A stretch of 64,000 nucleotides of DNA from Butyrivibrio hungatei NK4A153 (GCF_000424465.1 NZ_AUJY01000001.1:289588-353587); one strand, 5' to 3'; positions 17,257-25,876 are shown, counted from the stretch's first letter. Notes: a model not told the origin generated them from the sequence alone. Numbers and translations are program-made.

Positions 17257-18759
17257 ATGAAGTCTAAGCATAAAGATATTTTGCTTTTCTCAGGGATTTT
17301 TTTGGTGCTGTTTGTATTCTTTTATGTTGCTCATCCTTTGATTCTGTTTGATTCGGATGACTGGGAGATGTGCAGTTATTTCAGGAGACCTCTTCCGATG
17401 CCGGGTGGGTATAACGGAATTAAAGTTTTTCCGGAAACATTATTCCCAATCATAACAGAGATAGCAGCGAATTTTGTCTATCCTATAATGAAAGATTATC
17501 TTATGTCACTTGCTTTGGCTTTTGCAGTGACTGGTGCATTGTTTATTTCAGTTTATTGCACGGTATTTGTTTCACTGATAAGAACAATCATGGATGATAA
17601 AGAAAGCATCATACCTGACCTTTTGGCTGTTTGCTTTTTGTCATTTCATTTTCTTATTTATAAAAATGATTGGTTTTCAAATACGCACTTGTTCTGGTCT
17701 GGAGATGTGACGTGCTTCATCCACTATGTGCTGACCGGTGTATTTAATATCACTATGGTCATGTGGTTTATGAACAAGGCGTACAAAGAAGGCGATGCCT
17801 ATGAAGTAAAGCCTGTCGGACTAAAAGACGGGGTTATATTACTTGCAATTTATTTTGCAGTTTTTTCAAACATGTTTACAAACATTGTTCTTGTCTCTTT
17901 TGTGGCAGTTGAGATGCTCAGCGGCTTTTTCAAAAACAGAAAAGACAAGAATGCGATCAAAAAATTCATCATGTGCAGATGGTATTATCCGGCTACGCTT
18001 ATTATGTGGGCATTTGCGTTGGTGATTCAGCTTATGGATCCTAGAAACGCTGATGCCAAGAAGCAGATAACAGATAAGATTGGTATTATGGAAATAACAA
18101 AGTCGGTTATTTCTAATTTTACCTCGATAAATAAGATGTGCTTACTTATTTTTGCTGTAATGACGGTTTTGTTTGTAATCGGTGTTTTCAAAAAAGGTGA
18201 GAATGTCGTAAAGACTTCAGAAGCTGCGATACTCGTTAAGATCATAGTTTCGGGATTTTTTACTGTTTTATATCTGGTTCTTTTGTCAGGGGTTAGCGGA
18301 ATCAATTATGCTCAAAGAAGTGATGTTTCGCTTGGCTATTATTTTTATATGTTCTTGTTCTTTATGATCGTATTTGGTATGGCACTTAAGAACGCCGATG
18401 GAAAAGAGTCGGGACTAGGTGTTGTTCTGCCGCTCCTTACTTTTATAACGGTTGCCCAGACAATCAACAGTTGTAAATCTTACAGGGATTACAATGATTT
18501 TGCTTTGTCAAAAGAACAGGTTTATTCGATCGGACAAGATATCTTAAGTCAGTATTTTGCGGCGGATAAGAGCGGAACAGAGACTATGGAGTTGCATGTT
18601 TTGGCCAATGAAGAAAGAGACAATACCTGGCCGTATACATTCTATGTCGGAGATGCAATCTCAGATTCTTTATCAAGGCACGGAGTTATAAGTAAATTCA
18701 TTAAGTGCACGGTAATTTACGATAGACAGAAGGATGAAGAATTTAAGGTGGGATTTTAA
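17257..18759 (+). CDS. Polytopic membrane protein, possibly a GT-C-type glycosyltransferase
   Basis: 500 residues with roughly ten hydrophobic helices. The first extracytoplasmic loop carries ILFDSDDWEM just after helix 1; an acidic motif there is a feature of GT-C lipid-phosphosugar-dependent glycosyltransferases and DUF6056-like proteins. The last ~90 residues are a soluble extracytoplasmic tail. It could decorate surface polymers, but no glycan cluster surrounds it. No strong SD is visible. A terminator/promoter module follows the stop. Confidence 0.65.
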   Translation: MKSKHKDILLFSGIFLVLFVFFYVAHPLILFDSDDWEMCSYFRRPLPMPGGYNGIKVFPETLFPIITEIAANFVYPIMKDYLMSLALAFAVTGALFISVYCTVFVSLIRTIMDDKESIIPDLLAVCFLSFHFLIYKNDWFSNTHLFWSGDVTCFIHYVLTGVFNITMVMWFMNKAYKEGDAYEVKPVGLKDGVILLAIYFAVFSNMFTNIVLVSFVAVEMLSGFFKNRKDKNAIKKFIMCRWYYPATLIMWAFALVIQLMDPRNADAKKQITDKIGIMEITKSVISNFTSINKMCLLIFAVMTVLFVIGVFKKGENVVKTSEAAILVKIIVSGFFTVLYLVLLSGVSGINYAQRSDVSLGYYFYMFLFFMIVFGMALKNADGKESGLGVVLPLLTFITVAQTINSCKSYRDYNDFALSKEQVYSIGQDILSQYFAADKSGTETMELHVLANEERDNTWPYTFYVGDAISDSLSRHGVISKFIKCTVIYDRQKDEEFKVGF

Positions 18760-18775
18760 AGTGGCGTATATTTTA

Positions 18776-18813
18776 GGGGCGGCTATTGTAGCTGCTCCTA
18801 TTTTTGTTATAAT
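18776..18813 (+). promoter_or_regulatory. Overlapping terminator and promoter module 1
   Basis: Stem GGGGCGGCT/AGCTGCTCC (18776-18784 and 18790-18798, two G-U) plus TATTTTTG ends the upstream transcript. TTGTAG (18786-18791), reaching from loop into stem, and TATAAT (18808-18813) are 16 bp apart and form a sigma-A-like promoter for the Nif11-like gene. The same module recurs at 19149. Confidence 0.7.
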
Positions 18814-18846
18814 TCTTATAAGTTTTAATGAACAGGAGGAGAGCTT

Positions 18847-19134
18847 ATGAATACGGCAGATAAACTTGAGATACTTTTGGAAAAAGCAAAGAGTGATTCG
18901 GCTCTTAAGCGGAATCTTCTTGATACGAGAAATGAGGCAGATCCGCTTGCGGCTTTTTGTAAGGTGGCAGCAGGCGCAGGTGTGGAGCTTACCGTTATGG
19001 ATATAGTCAATCAGGGCGAGGAGTTTTATGCGGAGATCAAGCGCAGTACCAACGGTGGCGGAGAGAATTCTCCGGATCTTGATTTTCAGAATGATGAGTA
19101 TTCTATATTTATGATGAGACTTTCTGATCTGTGA
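18847..19134 (+). CDS. Nif11-like leader-peptide family protein, 95 aa
   Basis: Helical N-terminus with DPLAAFCKVAAGAGVELTVM and GEEFYAEIKRSTNGGG matches the Nif11-like family, known as leader regions of some ribosomally made natural products; GG/GGG marks the usual end of the leader. The tail begins ENSPDLDFQNDEYSIFMMRL; from memory this tail is conserved in Lachnospiraceae relatives, which argues for a protein with its own role and not a variable toxin core. No lanthionine, YcaO or nitrile-hydratase enzyme is adjacent. AGGAGG lies 7 nt before ATG. Own promoter and terminator. Confidence 0.8.
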   Translation: MNTADKLEILLEKAKSDSALKRNLLDTRNEADPLAAFCKVAAGAGVELTVMDIVNQGEEFYAEIKRSTNGGGENSPDLDFQNDEYSIFMMRLSDL

Positions 19135-19148
19135 TATGGAGTTTTTTG

Positions 19149-19187
19149 GGGAGTAGCTATTGTTGCTGCTCCCATTTTTGTTATAAT
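19149..19187 (+). promoter_or_regulatory. Overlapping terminator and promoter module 2
   Basis: Stem GGGAGTAGC/GCTGCTCCC (19149-19157 and 19165-19173, one G-U), then ATTTTTG. TTGTTG (19160-19165) and TATAAT (19182-19187) are 16 bp apart. It ends the Nif11-like transcript and starts the rhodanese-TtcA transcript; nearly the same sequence as module 1. Confidence 0.7.
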
Positions 19188-19244
19188 GCTATATCAGATA
19201 GAGAAAAAATTGAGATAAAAATGTGTTAGGAAAGAAAAAACGCA

Positions 19245-20390
19245 ATGAAAGAAATATCACTTAACGACCTTCGTAAACTTCCGGAGGGTTCATACAGGCT
19301 TATAGATGTGCGCGATGAGGCTCTTGCTTCGTATGGTATGCTTCCGGGCGCGATTCATATTGATATGGAAGAACTGGGAAAAGAAGACAACGCGGCAATC
19401 GGCGATATTCCGCAGGATAAGACTATTATTCTTTACTGCCAGATAGGTAAAAAGACTAAAGAAGCAGAGGAGCTTCCTGCTCTTAACGGACGCGAGTATT
19501 ACGGTCTTGAAGGCGGATATATGGGCTATCTTCAGGATGAGCTTGCCCACATGGAAGAAGGTGGCGAGAAGCAGAAGAAAGCTGAGATGAGTATCAGAAA
19601 GAAATACCATAAACAGCTTTTTTCCAGATTTGCGAAGGCGTGCAAGACTTATAAACTCATAAATGAAGGAGATCATATTGCGGTATGCATTTCTGGCGGC
19701 AAAGATTCTATGCTGATGGCGAAGCTCTTTCAGGAGATTCAGACGCACAGACAGGTGAAGTTCGACGTGACTTTTCTTGTCATGGATCCCGGTTACAACA
19801 AAGAGAACAGGCAGCTTATCGAAAGTAACGCCAAGGCGCTTGGCATACCGATCACGATTTTTGAGAGCAACATATTTGACTCCGTCGACAATATAGAAAA
19901 GAGTCCTTGCTATATCTGTGCGAGAATGCGCAGAGGTTTTTTGTACAGCAAGGCAAAAGAGCTTGGATGCAACAAGATCGCGCTCGGCCACCACTACGAT
20001 GATGTTATCGAGACCATTCTTATGGGAATGCTCCAGGGCGGCCAGATCCAGACGATGATGCCAAAGCTCCACAGCACTAACTTTGAAGGTATGGAACTTA
20101 TAAGGCCTATGTATTTTATCCGTGAGAGTGATATCTGCGCATGGAGAGATTACAACGAGCTTCATTTCCTTCAGTGTGCATGCCACTTTACGGAGACATG
20201 CTCGACCTGCCATACGGACGGAACTACATCGTCAAAGAGGCTTGAGACCAAGAAACTTATCGAAAGGCTCAAGAAAGACAATCCTTTCGTTGAGTCAAAT
20301 ATCTTCAGAAGTGTCGAGAATGTGCAGCTTAATACTATCATCGAGTACAAAAAGGACGGCGTAAGGCATAACTTCCTCGATGAATATTGA
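19245..20390 (+). CDS. Rhodanese - TtcA/TilS-type PP-loop ATPase fusion
   Basis: 381 residues. Residues 1-100 are a rhodanese domain with active-site loop CQIGKKT (Cys65) that can carry a persulfide. Residues ~118-381 are an adenylating N-type ATP pyrophosphatase of the TtcA group: PP-loop SGGKDS (150-155), CYICARMRRG (CxxC, 222-225) and GHHYDD (248-253). TtcA thiolates tRNA cytidine 32 using an iron-sulfur cluster; an in-frame sulfur carrier fits a tRNA thiolase. Further cysteines in QCACHFTETCSTCHTDG may bind metal. Substrate tRNA not provable here. Own promoter, see module 2. Confidence 0.88.
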   Translation: MKEISLNDLRKLPEGSYRLIDVRDEALASYGMLPGAIHIDMEELGKEDNAAIGDIPQDKTIILYCQIGKKTKEAEELPALNGREYYGLEGGYMGYLQDELAHMEEGGEKQKKAEMSIRKKYHKQLFSRFAKACKTYKLINEGDHIAVCISGGKDSMLMAKLFQEIQTHRQVKFDVTFLVMDPGYNKENRQLIESNAKALGIPITIFESNIFDSVDNIEKSPCYICARMRRGFLYSKAKELGCNKIALGHHYDDVIETILMGMLQGGQIQTMMPKLHSTNFEGMELIRPMYFIRESDICAWRDYNELHFLQCACHFTETCSTCHTDGTTSSKRLETKKLIERLKKDNPFVESNIFRSVENVQLNTIIEYKKDGVRHNFLDEY

Positions 20391-20451
20391 TATTTTGCAA
20401 TATAAACAATATCGGAAAAACTAACTAACTAATGCGATAAGGTAATGATAT

Positions 20452-21210
20452 ATGAAAACAGCTTTTATAACCGGAGCAACCTCAGGACTTGGCGCCGAGT
20501 TTGCTCGTAGATATGCAAAAGAAGGATATAGGCTTATTCTCACGGGAAGAAGAACGCGGCGTTTATGCGCTCTTAAAGAGGAGCTTGGTACAGAGTGTCT
20601 TATCATAACGGCGGATGTTTCGGATGAGGCTAATTGCAAGAAGCTTCTTGAAGAAATAGCGGATGAAGAGATAGATGTATTCATCAACAACGCGGGTTTT
20701 GGCACAGCGGGAAGTTTCCTTGAGACTGATCTTGAAAAAGAAATTTCAATTGTAAAGGTGAATGACATTGCAATGCACATTTTGTTCAAAGGCGTGCTTG
20801 TAAAGATGCAAAAACAGGGGCATGGAACGATTTTAAATGTCGCATCGTCGGCAGGTCTTTTGCCTGCGGGGCCTTATATGGCAACCTATTATGCATCAAA
20901 GGCTTATGTCACATCTTTAACCAAAGCTGTTGCGTGTGAGCTAAAAGAGATCGGCAGCAGCGTATATGTCGCATGCCTTTGTCCGGGGCCTGTAGATACC
21001 GAGTTTAACATGAATGCGGATGTTTCTTTTTCTCTAAAAGGTATTACAGCGGAGAAATGTGTCGATGAGTGCTTAAAGGGCATGAGAAAAAAGAAAGCGG
21101 TTATCATACCGACGCTCAGGATGAAGGTTGCACTCTACGGAAGCAGGTTTGTTACCCAGAGTTTTGTGATCAAGATGACCGCGGGGCAGCAGAAGAAAAA
21201 GACGAGATGA
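20452..21210 (+). CDS. Short-chain dehydrogenase/reductase
   Basis: 252 residues, classical SDR: cofactor motif TGATSGLG at the N-terminus, INNAGFG, catalytic Ser in NVASSAGLLPAG and YYASK (Tyr-x3-Lys), then CPGPVDTEF. Arg residues after the first strand (TGRRTRR) suggest NADP(H). It resembles the YqjQ/DltE group of cytoplasmic oxidoreductases. Substrate unknown. No strong SD; ATG at 20452 fits the family N-terminus. A 14-bp terminator follows. Confidence 0.93.
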   Translation: MKTAFITGATSGLGAEFARRYAKEGYRLILTGRRTRRLCALKEELGTECLIITADVSDEANCKKLLEEIADEEIDVFINNAGFGTAGSFLETDLEKEISIVKVNDIAMHILFKGVLVKMQKQGHGTILNVASSAGLLPAGPYMATYYASKAYVTSLTKAVACELKEIGSSVYVACLCPGPVDTEFNMNADVSFSLKGITAEKCVDECLKGMRKKKAVIIPTLRMKVALYGSRFVTQSFVIKMTAGQQKKKTR

Positions 21211-21214
21211 TATG

Positions 21215-21266
21215 AAAAAGTACACTGTTTAAGCAGGATATATGGCTTGGACAGTGTACTTTTTTA
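21215..21266. terminator. Terminator after the SDR gene
   Basis: Perfect 14-bp stem AAAAAGTACACTGT / ACAGTGTACTTTTT (21215-21228 and 21251-21264) followed by further T residues. Confidence 0.92.
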
Positions 21267-21394
21267 TTTGAAAGAGTCGCTCGTGCGAAAGCATTTTGCA
21301 AATGATTCTTTGATATCTTTTAAATCACACTTGACAGTCGTAATATTATACGCTATATAATATTGTATCAAAACAAAGCAAGAGAGGTGAGTGC

Positions 21395-21742
21395 ATGACA
21401 TATCAATTAACAGCCCCCTTACTTGATGCTTGCGTTCTGGGAATAGTCCGAAGTGAAGATTCGTACGGATATACTCTGACACAAAAAGTCAGGCAGGTTG
21501 TTGATATATCTGAATCAACGCTGTATCCGGTGCTTAGGCGTTTGCAGAAGTCAGACTACCTGAGAACATATGATGCACCTTTTCAGGGGAGAAATCGGCG
21601 GTATTACGCGATAACAGATGAGGGCAGAAATATGCTCGAATTTTATGAGAGCGAATGGAATGAATATAAGGAGAAAATCGATGGCCTTATCAAGGGGACA
21701 GGATTAGAGCCGTCGGAGGGAGCAATGGAGGAAAAAGACTGA
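21395..21742 (+). CDS. PadR family transcriptional regulator
   Basis: 115 residues. Winged helix-turn-helix with DSYGYTLTQKVRQVVDISES and TLYPVLRRLQKSDYL, then the wing and a C-terminal helix. It starts the operon PadR - DUF1700 - 28-aa peptide - DUF4097; this order is common in Firmicutes, where PadR represses its own operon in response to envelope or drug stress. The stop overlaps the next start (TGATG). Confidence 0.95.
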   Translation: MTYQLTAPLLDACVLGIVRSEDSYGYTLTQKVRQVVDISESTLYPVLRRLQKSDYLRTYDAPFQGRNRRYYAITDEGRNMLEFYESEWNEYKEKIDGLIKGTGLEPSEGAMEEKD

Positions 21743-22293
21743 TGAATAAGGAACAATTTTTGAGGGAGCTTAATGGAAAACTTAAATATCTTCCCGAAGC
21801 TGACAGGAATGATGCGATTCGTTTTTATGACGAATATATTTCGGAGATGGAACTCTCCGATGAGGAGGATGTTACGACTAAGCTCGGAACACCAAAAGAA
21901 GTTGCGTCAGATATCATAAGTCAGTGTACTCAGAGACATATTGATAATGAGACAGAACAGAAGACTGTTAAAGGCGGTGCCACAACAATCTGGCTTGTTA
22001 TTCTTGGAATACTGTCACTTCCGTTATCTCTACCGCTTGCGATTGTGGTGCTTACATTTATTTTTGTATTTATAGTTCTTTTTTTAGTAATGATTGTTGT
22101 TGCATTTGCAGGAGCAATTGCAATCCCGTATGCGCTATTTGTTCACGGGGTGGCGCAAAAAATATTTACATTGGGATACGGTCTTGTGTCCCTTGGTGGT
22201 GGTATCTTAATGGTGTATGTTTTGTCGGCTGTTTTGAAAAAGATGTTTAGTGCGATGACTAAGAAAAAGAGAGTCAGGAGCATATATGAATAG
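21742..22293 (+). CDS. DUF1700 (HAAS) membrane protein
   Basis: 183 residues. The cytoplasmic N-terminal helical HAAS domain (MNKEQFLRELNGKLKYLPEA, then YDEYISEMELSDEEDVTTKL) is followed by about four hydrophobic helices with Gly-rich turns. DUF1700 proteins accompany PadR regulators and DUF4097 proteins; they are thought to act as membrane partners of the regulator, mechanism unknown. Its 3' end overlaps a small membrane peptide gene by 8 nt. Confidence 0.93.
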   Translation: MNKEQFLRELNGKLKYLPEADRNDAIRFYDEYISEMELSDEEDVTTKLGTPKEVASDIISQCTQRHIDNETEQKTVKGGATTIWLVILGILSLPLSLPLAIVVLTFIFVFIVLFLVMIVVAFAGAIAIPYALFVHGVAQKIFTLGYGLVSLGGGILMVYVLSAVLKKMFSAMTKKKRVRSIYE

Positions 22294-22372
22294 AAAAACA
22301 ATTCTTATCATTGCCGCTGCGATGATGGGAACGGGATTTTTGCTTGGAATAATATTATTTGAAAAAACTTAA
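22286..22372 (+). CDS. 28-aa single-span membrane peptide
   Basis: ATG 22286 lies 5 nt after a perfect AGGAG and overlaps the DUF1700 stop by 8 nt. The product starts MNRKTILIIAAAMMGTGFLL and ends with a short charged tail: a basic N-terminus followed by one hydrophobic helix, the layout of small regulatory membrane proteins. Coupled translation with DUF1700 and an operon position before DUF4097 support reality. Function unknown; a regulator or stabiliser of the DUF1700 complex is a guess. Confidence 0.6.
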   Translation: MNRKTILIIAAAMMGTGFLLGIILFEKT

Positions 22373-22393
22373 AGATAATGGAAGGATATATAG

Positions 22394-23290
22394 ATGAAAA
22401 AGAAAGTATTACTTATCGCAACGTGTGCGCTTATTGTTGTCGGGGCAGTGGCTGTGAAAATTTCAATCGGGATGGGAGCGATTCCGGTTGTGAAGATTGG
22501 AGGAGAAAGCGTAGAAGAAAGCCAAAATATGGTACGTGGTAATATAGACATAAGTGAATTTGATACTCTTACGATTGATGCGAGTACGGTAGATGTGCGT
22601 ATTTTGGAAGGAGACGCGTACAAACTTGAGTATAATGTAAAAGAAAAATATGTTCCGGAGGTCAGTCAGGACGGTAAGAATTTGACTGTAAAACAACCTT
22701 CTCTTAAAGCGGAAATAACATTTTTTGATATGGATTTAACAGCGTGTAAGGAAGAATCAAGTTATACCATTACGGTACCTAAAGATACTGCACCTATAAA
22801 TGTTGATGTTAAAGCTTCCACGGACGACGTTGTAATTGACGGTGTTGATGTGAATGGAAAGGTTGTTTCGGATACGGATAGCATTACATTAAGTAATGTG
22901 TCCTCAAGCGATCTTTATGTAAAGAGCTCCACGGGAAAGATAAAGCTTGATTATTCTGAGTTTGACAAGCTTGAGCTTGAATCGTCCACTGATGACATAA
23001 TCGTTGAGAATTGTACTATTAATGATCTCGCTGCAGATTCATCAAGCGATAAGATCACACTTAATAATGTCAAGTTAAATACTGCAGATCTTAAAGCACT
23101 TGATGACATTGTTATTGATATAGTGGGACAAAATGATTATTCATTGGATCTGACATCATCTACAGGAGAAGATATCATTGTTGAAGGAAATACGGCGGAA
23201 GGCTCTTTTAAGTCAGATAATGGAAGCGGAAAAAGTATAACTGCTAAGTCAAGTACAGGAGAAATCAAGGTTTCTTTTGCAAATAAGTAA
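22394..23290 (+). CDS. DUF4097 beta-strand repeat protein, membrane anchored
   Basis: 298 residues. One N-terminal hydrophobic helix (residues 4-22) anchors or exports an extracytoplasmic domain of repeated short beta strands: INVDVKASTDDVVIDGVDV, LYVKSSTGKIKLDYSEF, LELESSTDDIIVENCTI and similar, as in DUF4097/DUF4098 beta-helix-like proteins. Last gene of the PadR operon; these are presumed envelope-stress or sensing components. GGAAGGA precedes ATG. A short terminator follows. Confidence 0.93.
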   Translation: MKKKVLLIATCALIVVGAVAVKISIGMGAIPVVKIGGESVEESQNMVRGNIDISEFDTLTIDASTVDVRILEGDAYKLEYNVKEKYVPEVSQDGKNLTVKQPSLKAEITFFDMDLTACKEESSYTITVPKDTAPINVDVKASTDDVVIDGVDVNGKVVSDTDSITLSNVSSSDLYVKSSTGKIKLDYSEFDKLELESSTDDIIVENCTINDLAADSSSDKITLNNVKLNTADLKALDDIVIDIVGQNDYSLDLTSSTGEDIIVEGNTAEGSFKSDNGSGKSITAKSSTGEIKVSFANK

Positions 23291-23303
23291 TCATCGTTAT
23301 TTG

Positions 23304-23330
23304 AGCGGTACAATATGTACCGCTTTGTTT
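23304..23330 (+). terminator. Terminator of the PadR operon
   Basis: Perfect 8-bp stem AGCGGTAC / GTACCGCT with AATAT loop (23304-23311 and 23317-23324), followed by TTGTTT. Confidence 0.8.
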
Positions 23331-23445
23331 ATGCATAATAAAGAAAAAAGTAATAATTTGTTCGAGAAATACTATGTTATCTTCATTGACAGCGCTGTAT
23401 CATATTGTATATGATATTTTGGATAATCATAGAAGGAGAGATACG

Positions 23446-24441
23446 ATGCAGACCGAAGTAATGGAAAAATGTGACAGACTTGTAGAGAACAGAAACATTA
23501 TTTACAAGGGTTTTATGTTGGAAGACAGCCTTATGCAGATATTGGCGGCATTGTCGTTTATTGATCGTGGAGAGACGGCAGATGTTAAGGCTATAAAGAG
23601 ATGCAGAAAAATTTTACGCAAGAAACACAGCGCGTTTTCATATCTTCGCGGAAACAACGAACTTTTTATTTCAACAAAGATGGCTCTTTCCGAAGATCCT
23701 GAGAAGTATCTTGATGATGTTACAGAAATATATGAGAAACTTCAAAAAGGTAAATTTCTTGGATCGACATACAGAGTTTTATCTGCGGTTATCATCTGCG
23801 ATTCCGGCAAGGCAGATGATTCGGATAAGGTAATAGAGAAGACGGAAGCGCTTTTGGACGGAATGAAAGCAGCACATCCTTTTCTTACAAATGATGAAGA
23901 TACATGTCTTGCGGTTTTGCTTGCAATGACAGAGAAGAGCACGGAAGATATTTTGAGCGAACTTGAATCGACATATCTTGAGATAAAGAATGATTTCATG
24001 CTTTACAACAATTCGGCATATTCTCTTTGCCAGGTGCTTACAACTCTTGACGGTGCGTATAAGAAGAAATGCGAGAAGACGATCGCGCTTTTTGATGCAT
24101 TTAAGGAAGCCGGAACTAAGTACGGCAAGGAATATGAGCTTGCGTCACTTGCACTTTTGATAGATATTCCTATGGATGCAAAAGATATTGTTGCAGAAGT
24201 TATCGGAACTGCTGAATATCTCAGAACGAAAAAAGGATTCACATTCTGGTATATGACAAAGCAGACAAGACTTATGTTTGCGGCAATGCTCGTATCCGAG
24301 AGCTATCTGGACAATTCTGCTACAGCTGATGCATCAGTGATAAGCAGTACCGTTGCAAGAGTTATTGCCCAGCAGGCAGCGATGTTTGTGATCATTGCCA
24401 CATCTTCAGCGGCATCGATTGCCTCTTCATCATCGAATTAA
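23446..24441 (+). CDS. DUF4003 family protein
   Basis: About 331 residues, soluble and all-helical, matching DUF4003: SFIDRGETADVKAIKRCRK, FSYLRGNNELFISTKMALSE and TFWYMTKQTRLMFAAMLV. The C-terminus is a hydrophobic Ala/Ile/Ser-rich segment. No catalytic motif known for the family. Start at 23446 is chosen because GAAGGAG lies 7 nt upstream; the in-frame ATG at 23374 has no SD. Single gene ended by a shared terminator. Confidence 0.85.
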   Translation: MQTEVMEKCDRLVENRNIIYKGFMLEDSLMQILAALSFIDRGETADVKAIKRCRKILRKKHSAFSYLRGNNELFISTKMALSEDPEKYLDDVTEIYEKLQKGKFLGSTYRVLSAVIICDSGKADDSDKVIEKTEALLDGMKAAHPFLTNDEDTCLAVLLAMTEKSTEDILSELESTYLEIKNDFMLYNNSAYSLCQVLTTLDGAYKKKCEKTIALFDAFKEAGTKYGKEYELASLALLIDIPMDAKDIVAEVIGTAEYLRTKKGFTFWYMTKQTRLMFAAMLVSESYLDNSATADASVISSTVARVIAQQAAMFVIIATSSAASIASSSSN

Positions 24442-24482
24442 AAATCGGATTAAACATACGAAAGAAACAGAATAGAAAGAAA

Positions 24483-24520
24483 ATCGGGAAGGATGTTTAT
24501 CACATCTTTCCCGATATTAT
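24483..24520. terminator. Bidirectional terminator between DUF4003 and EAL genes
   Basis: 14-bp stem ATCGGGAAGGATGT / ACATCTTTCCCGAT (24483-24496 and 24502-24515, one G-U pair) with A-rich left and T/A-rich right flanks between convergent genes. Confidence 0.85.
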
Positions 24521-24532
24521 TATTCATAAAAA

Positions 24533-25876
24533 TCAATTTGCAACAGCAAGCAATTTCTCAAATTCTTTTGTTTCAAGGGGCTTAGAGAAGTAATAGCCCT
24601 GAATCATGTCGCAGCCTGCGTTCTTTAAAAGGAAATACTGCTTTGCGTTCTCAACACCTTCAGCGATAACTGTAAGATCCAGGAGCTTTGCCATCTCAAG
24701 AATACATCCGAGAAGATTTTTACCTCTGTTGTTCTCGGCAATATCTTTTATAAACTCGATATCGAGCTTAAGTGCATCGAGTGGAAGCGTAGTAAGCATA
24801 TTTATTGATGAATAACCTTTTCCGAAGTCGTCCATTTCAACCATAAATCCGGCTTTCTGGAGCTTTTTTACAACAGATACAATATGATCCACATTATCCG
24901 TATAAGCTGTCTCTGTAATCTCCAGGTGGATGTCTGAAGGGCTGATCTCGTTTTCTTCGATTGTCTTTTGAAGGAAATCGATAATGTCGGGATCGAATAT
25001 GTCAACTCTTGATACGTTTACGGAAACAGGAATGGAGTAGCCGAATTCTTTTTTCCATTTACGAACCTGAGCGGCAGCCTCTCTCCAAACATATCTGTCG
25101 AGCTGTCTGATAAGACCGTTCTCTTCAAGCAAAGGAATGAAGAAATCAGGTTTAACAAGGCCGAATTCAGGATGTTTCCATCTGATAAGAACTTCAGCAC
25201 TGGCAAGCTTGGGAGTTTTACCGTGTACATTGTACTTGGGCTGGAAAACCAATTTGAACTGGTGCTCGGAAAACGCTTTGCTTATACCATCAAGAAGCCT
25301 TGCTTCAAACATTTCTTTTTCATGCATCTTGGCATCGTATACTTCATAAGAAGTAGAGTGCCTGACTTTAGAAATGGAGTTGCAGGCCTGAATAGCACGA
25401 TCAAAACGCTGTTCAAGAGTAGCCTCTCTTGTTATGTCCGGATATATTCCGATTCTAACGCGAATGTCCGGAGTTTTTAGCATAAGCGCAAGCTTATCGG
25501 AAATTTGATGTACAAGAAAATCGTAATTATCTTGATGCTTTATATATATATAGAATTTATCCGCATCATATCTGCATGCGATTCCGCCATGTTCCTTTGC
25601 AGTTTGAGATACACAATCACCGATTGCACACAAAACCTTATCTCCGAAGCTTCTGCCATAAAGCTCATTTATAAGGTGGAACTTGTTATAGTTCAGTACA
25701 ATTGCATCAACACCTTCGGACGGGTGCTTTCTGTCGTAATCATATGCCTGAATAAAAAACTGCTCTTTGGAACAAAGACCTGTCAACGGATCGACAGTTG
25801 GAATATTGATTAGATCGCCATATGATGTCATACCGATGCTAACCGACTCTACAGAAGATCTTGGCGATATGTCCAT
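24533..25876 (-). CDS. Degenerate GGDEF - EAL protein, probable c-di-GMP phosphodiesterase
   Basis: 447 residues, cytoplasmic. A GGDEF domain (about 28-180) begins VDPLTGLCSKEQFFI, but its active-site loop reads RYDADKF in place of GGDEF, so it should not make c-di-GMP; it may bind GTP or act structurally. The EAL domain (about 195-445) keeps the metal and catalytic set: AEVLIRW (EVL for EAL), NVSR, EITETA, DDFGKGYSS, LKLD and EGVE. It is likely an active phosphodiesterase. No sensor domain precedes it. GAGG lies about 11 nt before the start codon. Confidence 0.92.
   Translation of the reverse strand: MDISPRSSVESVSIGMTSYGDLINIPTVDPLTGLCSKEQFFIQAYDYDRKHPSEGVDAIVLNYNKFHLINELYGRSFGDKVLCAIGDCVSQTAKEHGGIACRYDADKFYIYIKHQDNYDFLVHQISDKLALMLKTPDIRVRIGIYPDITREATLEQRFDRAIQACNSISKVRHSTSYEVYDAKMHEKEMFEARLLDGISKAFSEHQFKLVFQPKYNVHGKTPKLASAEVLIRWKHPEFGLVKPDFFIPLLEENGLIRQLDRYVWREAAAQVRKWKKEFGYSIPVSVNVSRVDIFDPDIIDFLQKTIEENEISPSDIHLEITETAYTDNVDHIVSVVKKLQKAGFMVEMDDFGKGYSSINMLTTLPLDALKLDIEFIKDIAENNRGKNLLGCILEMAKLLDLTVIAEGVENAKQYFLLKNAGCDMIQGYYFSKPLETKEFEKLLAVAN

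Noticed and set aside
25505..25813. 102-aa plus-strand ORF within the EAL gene
   Set aside because: Lies fully opposite the GGDEF-EAL coding sequence, which has clear motifs.
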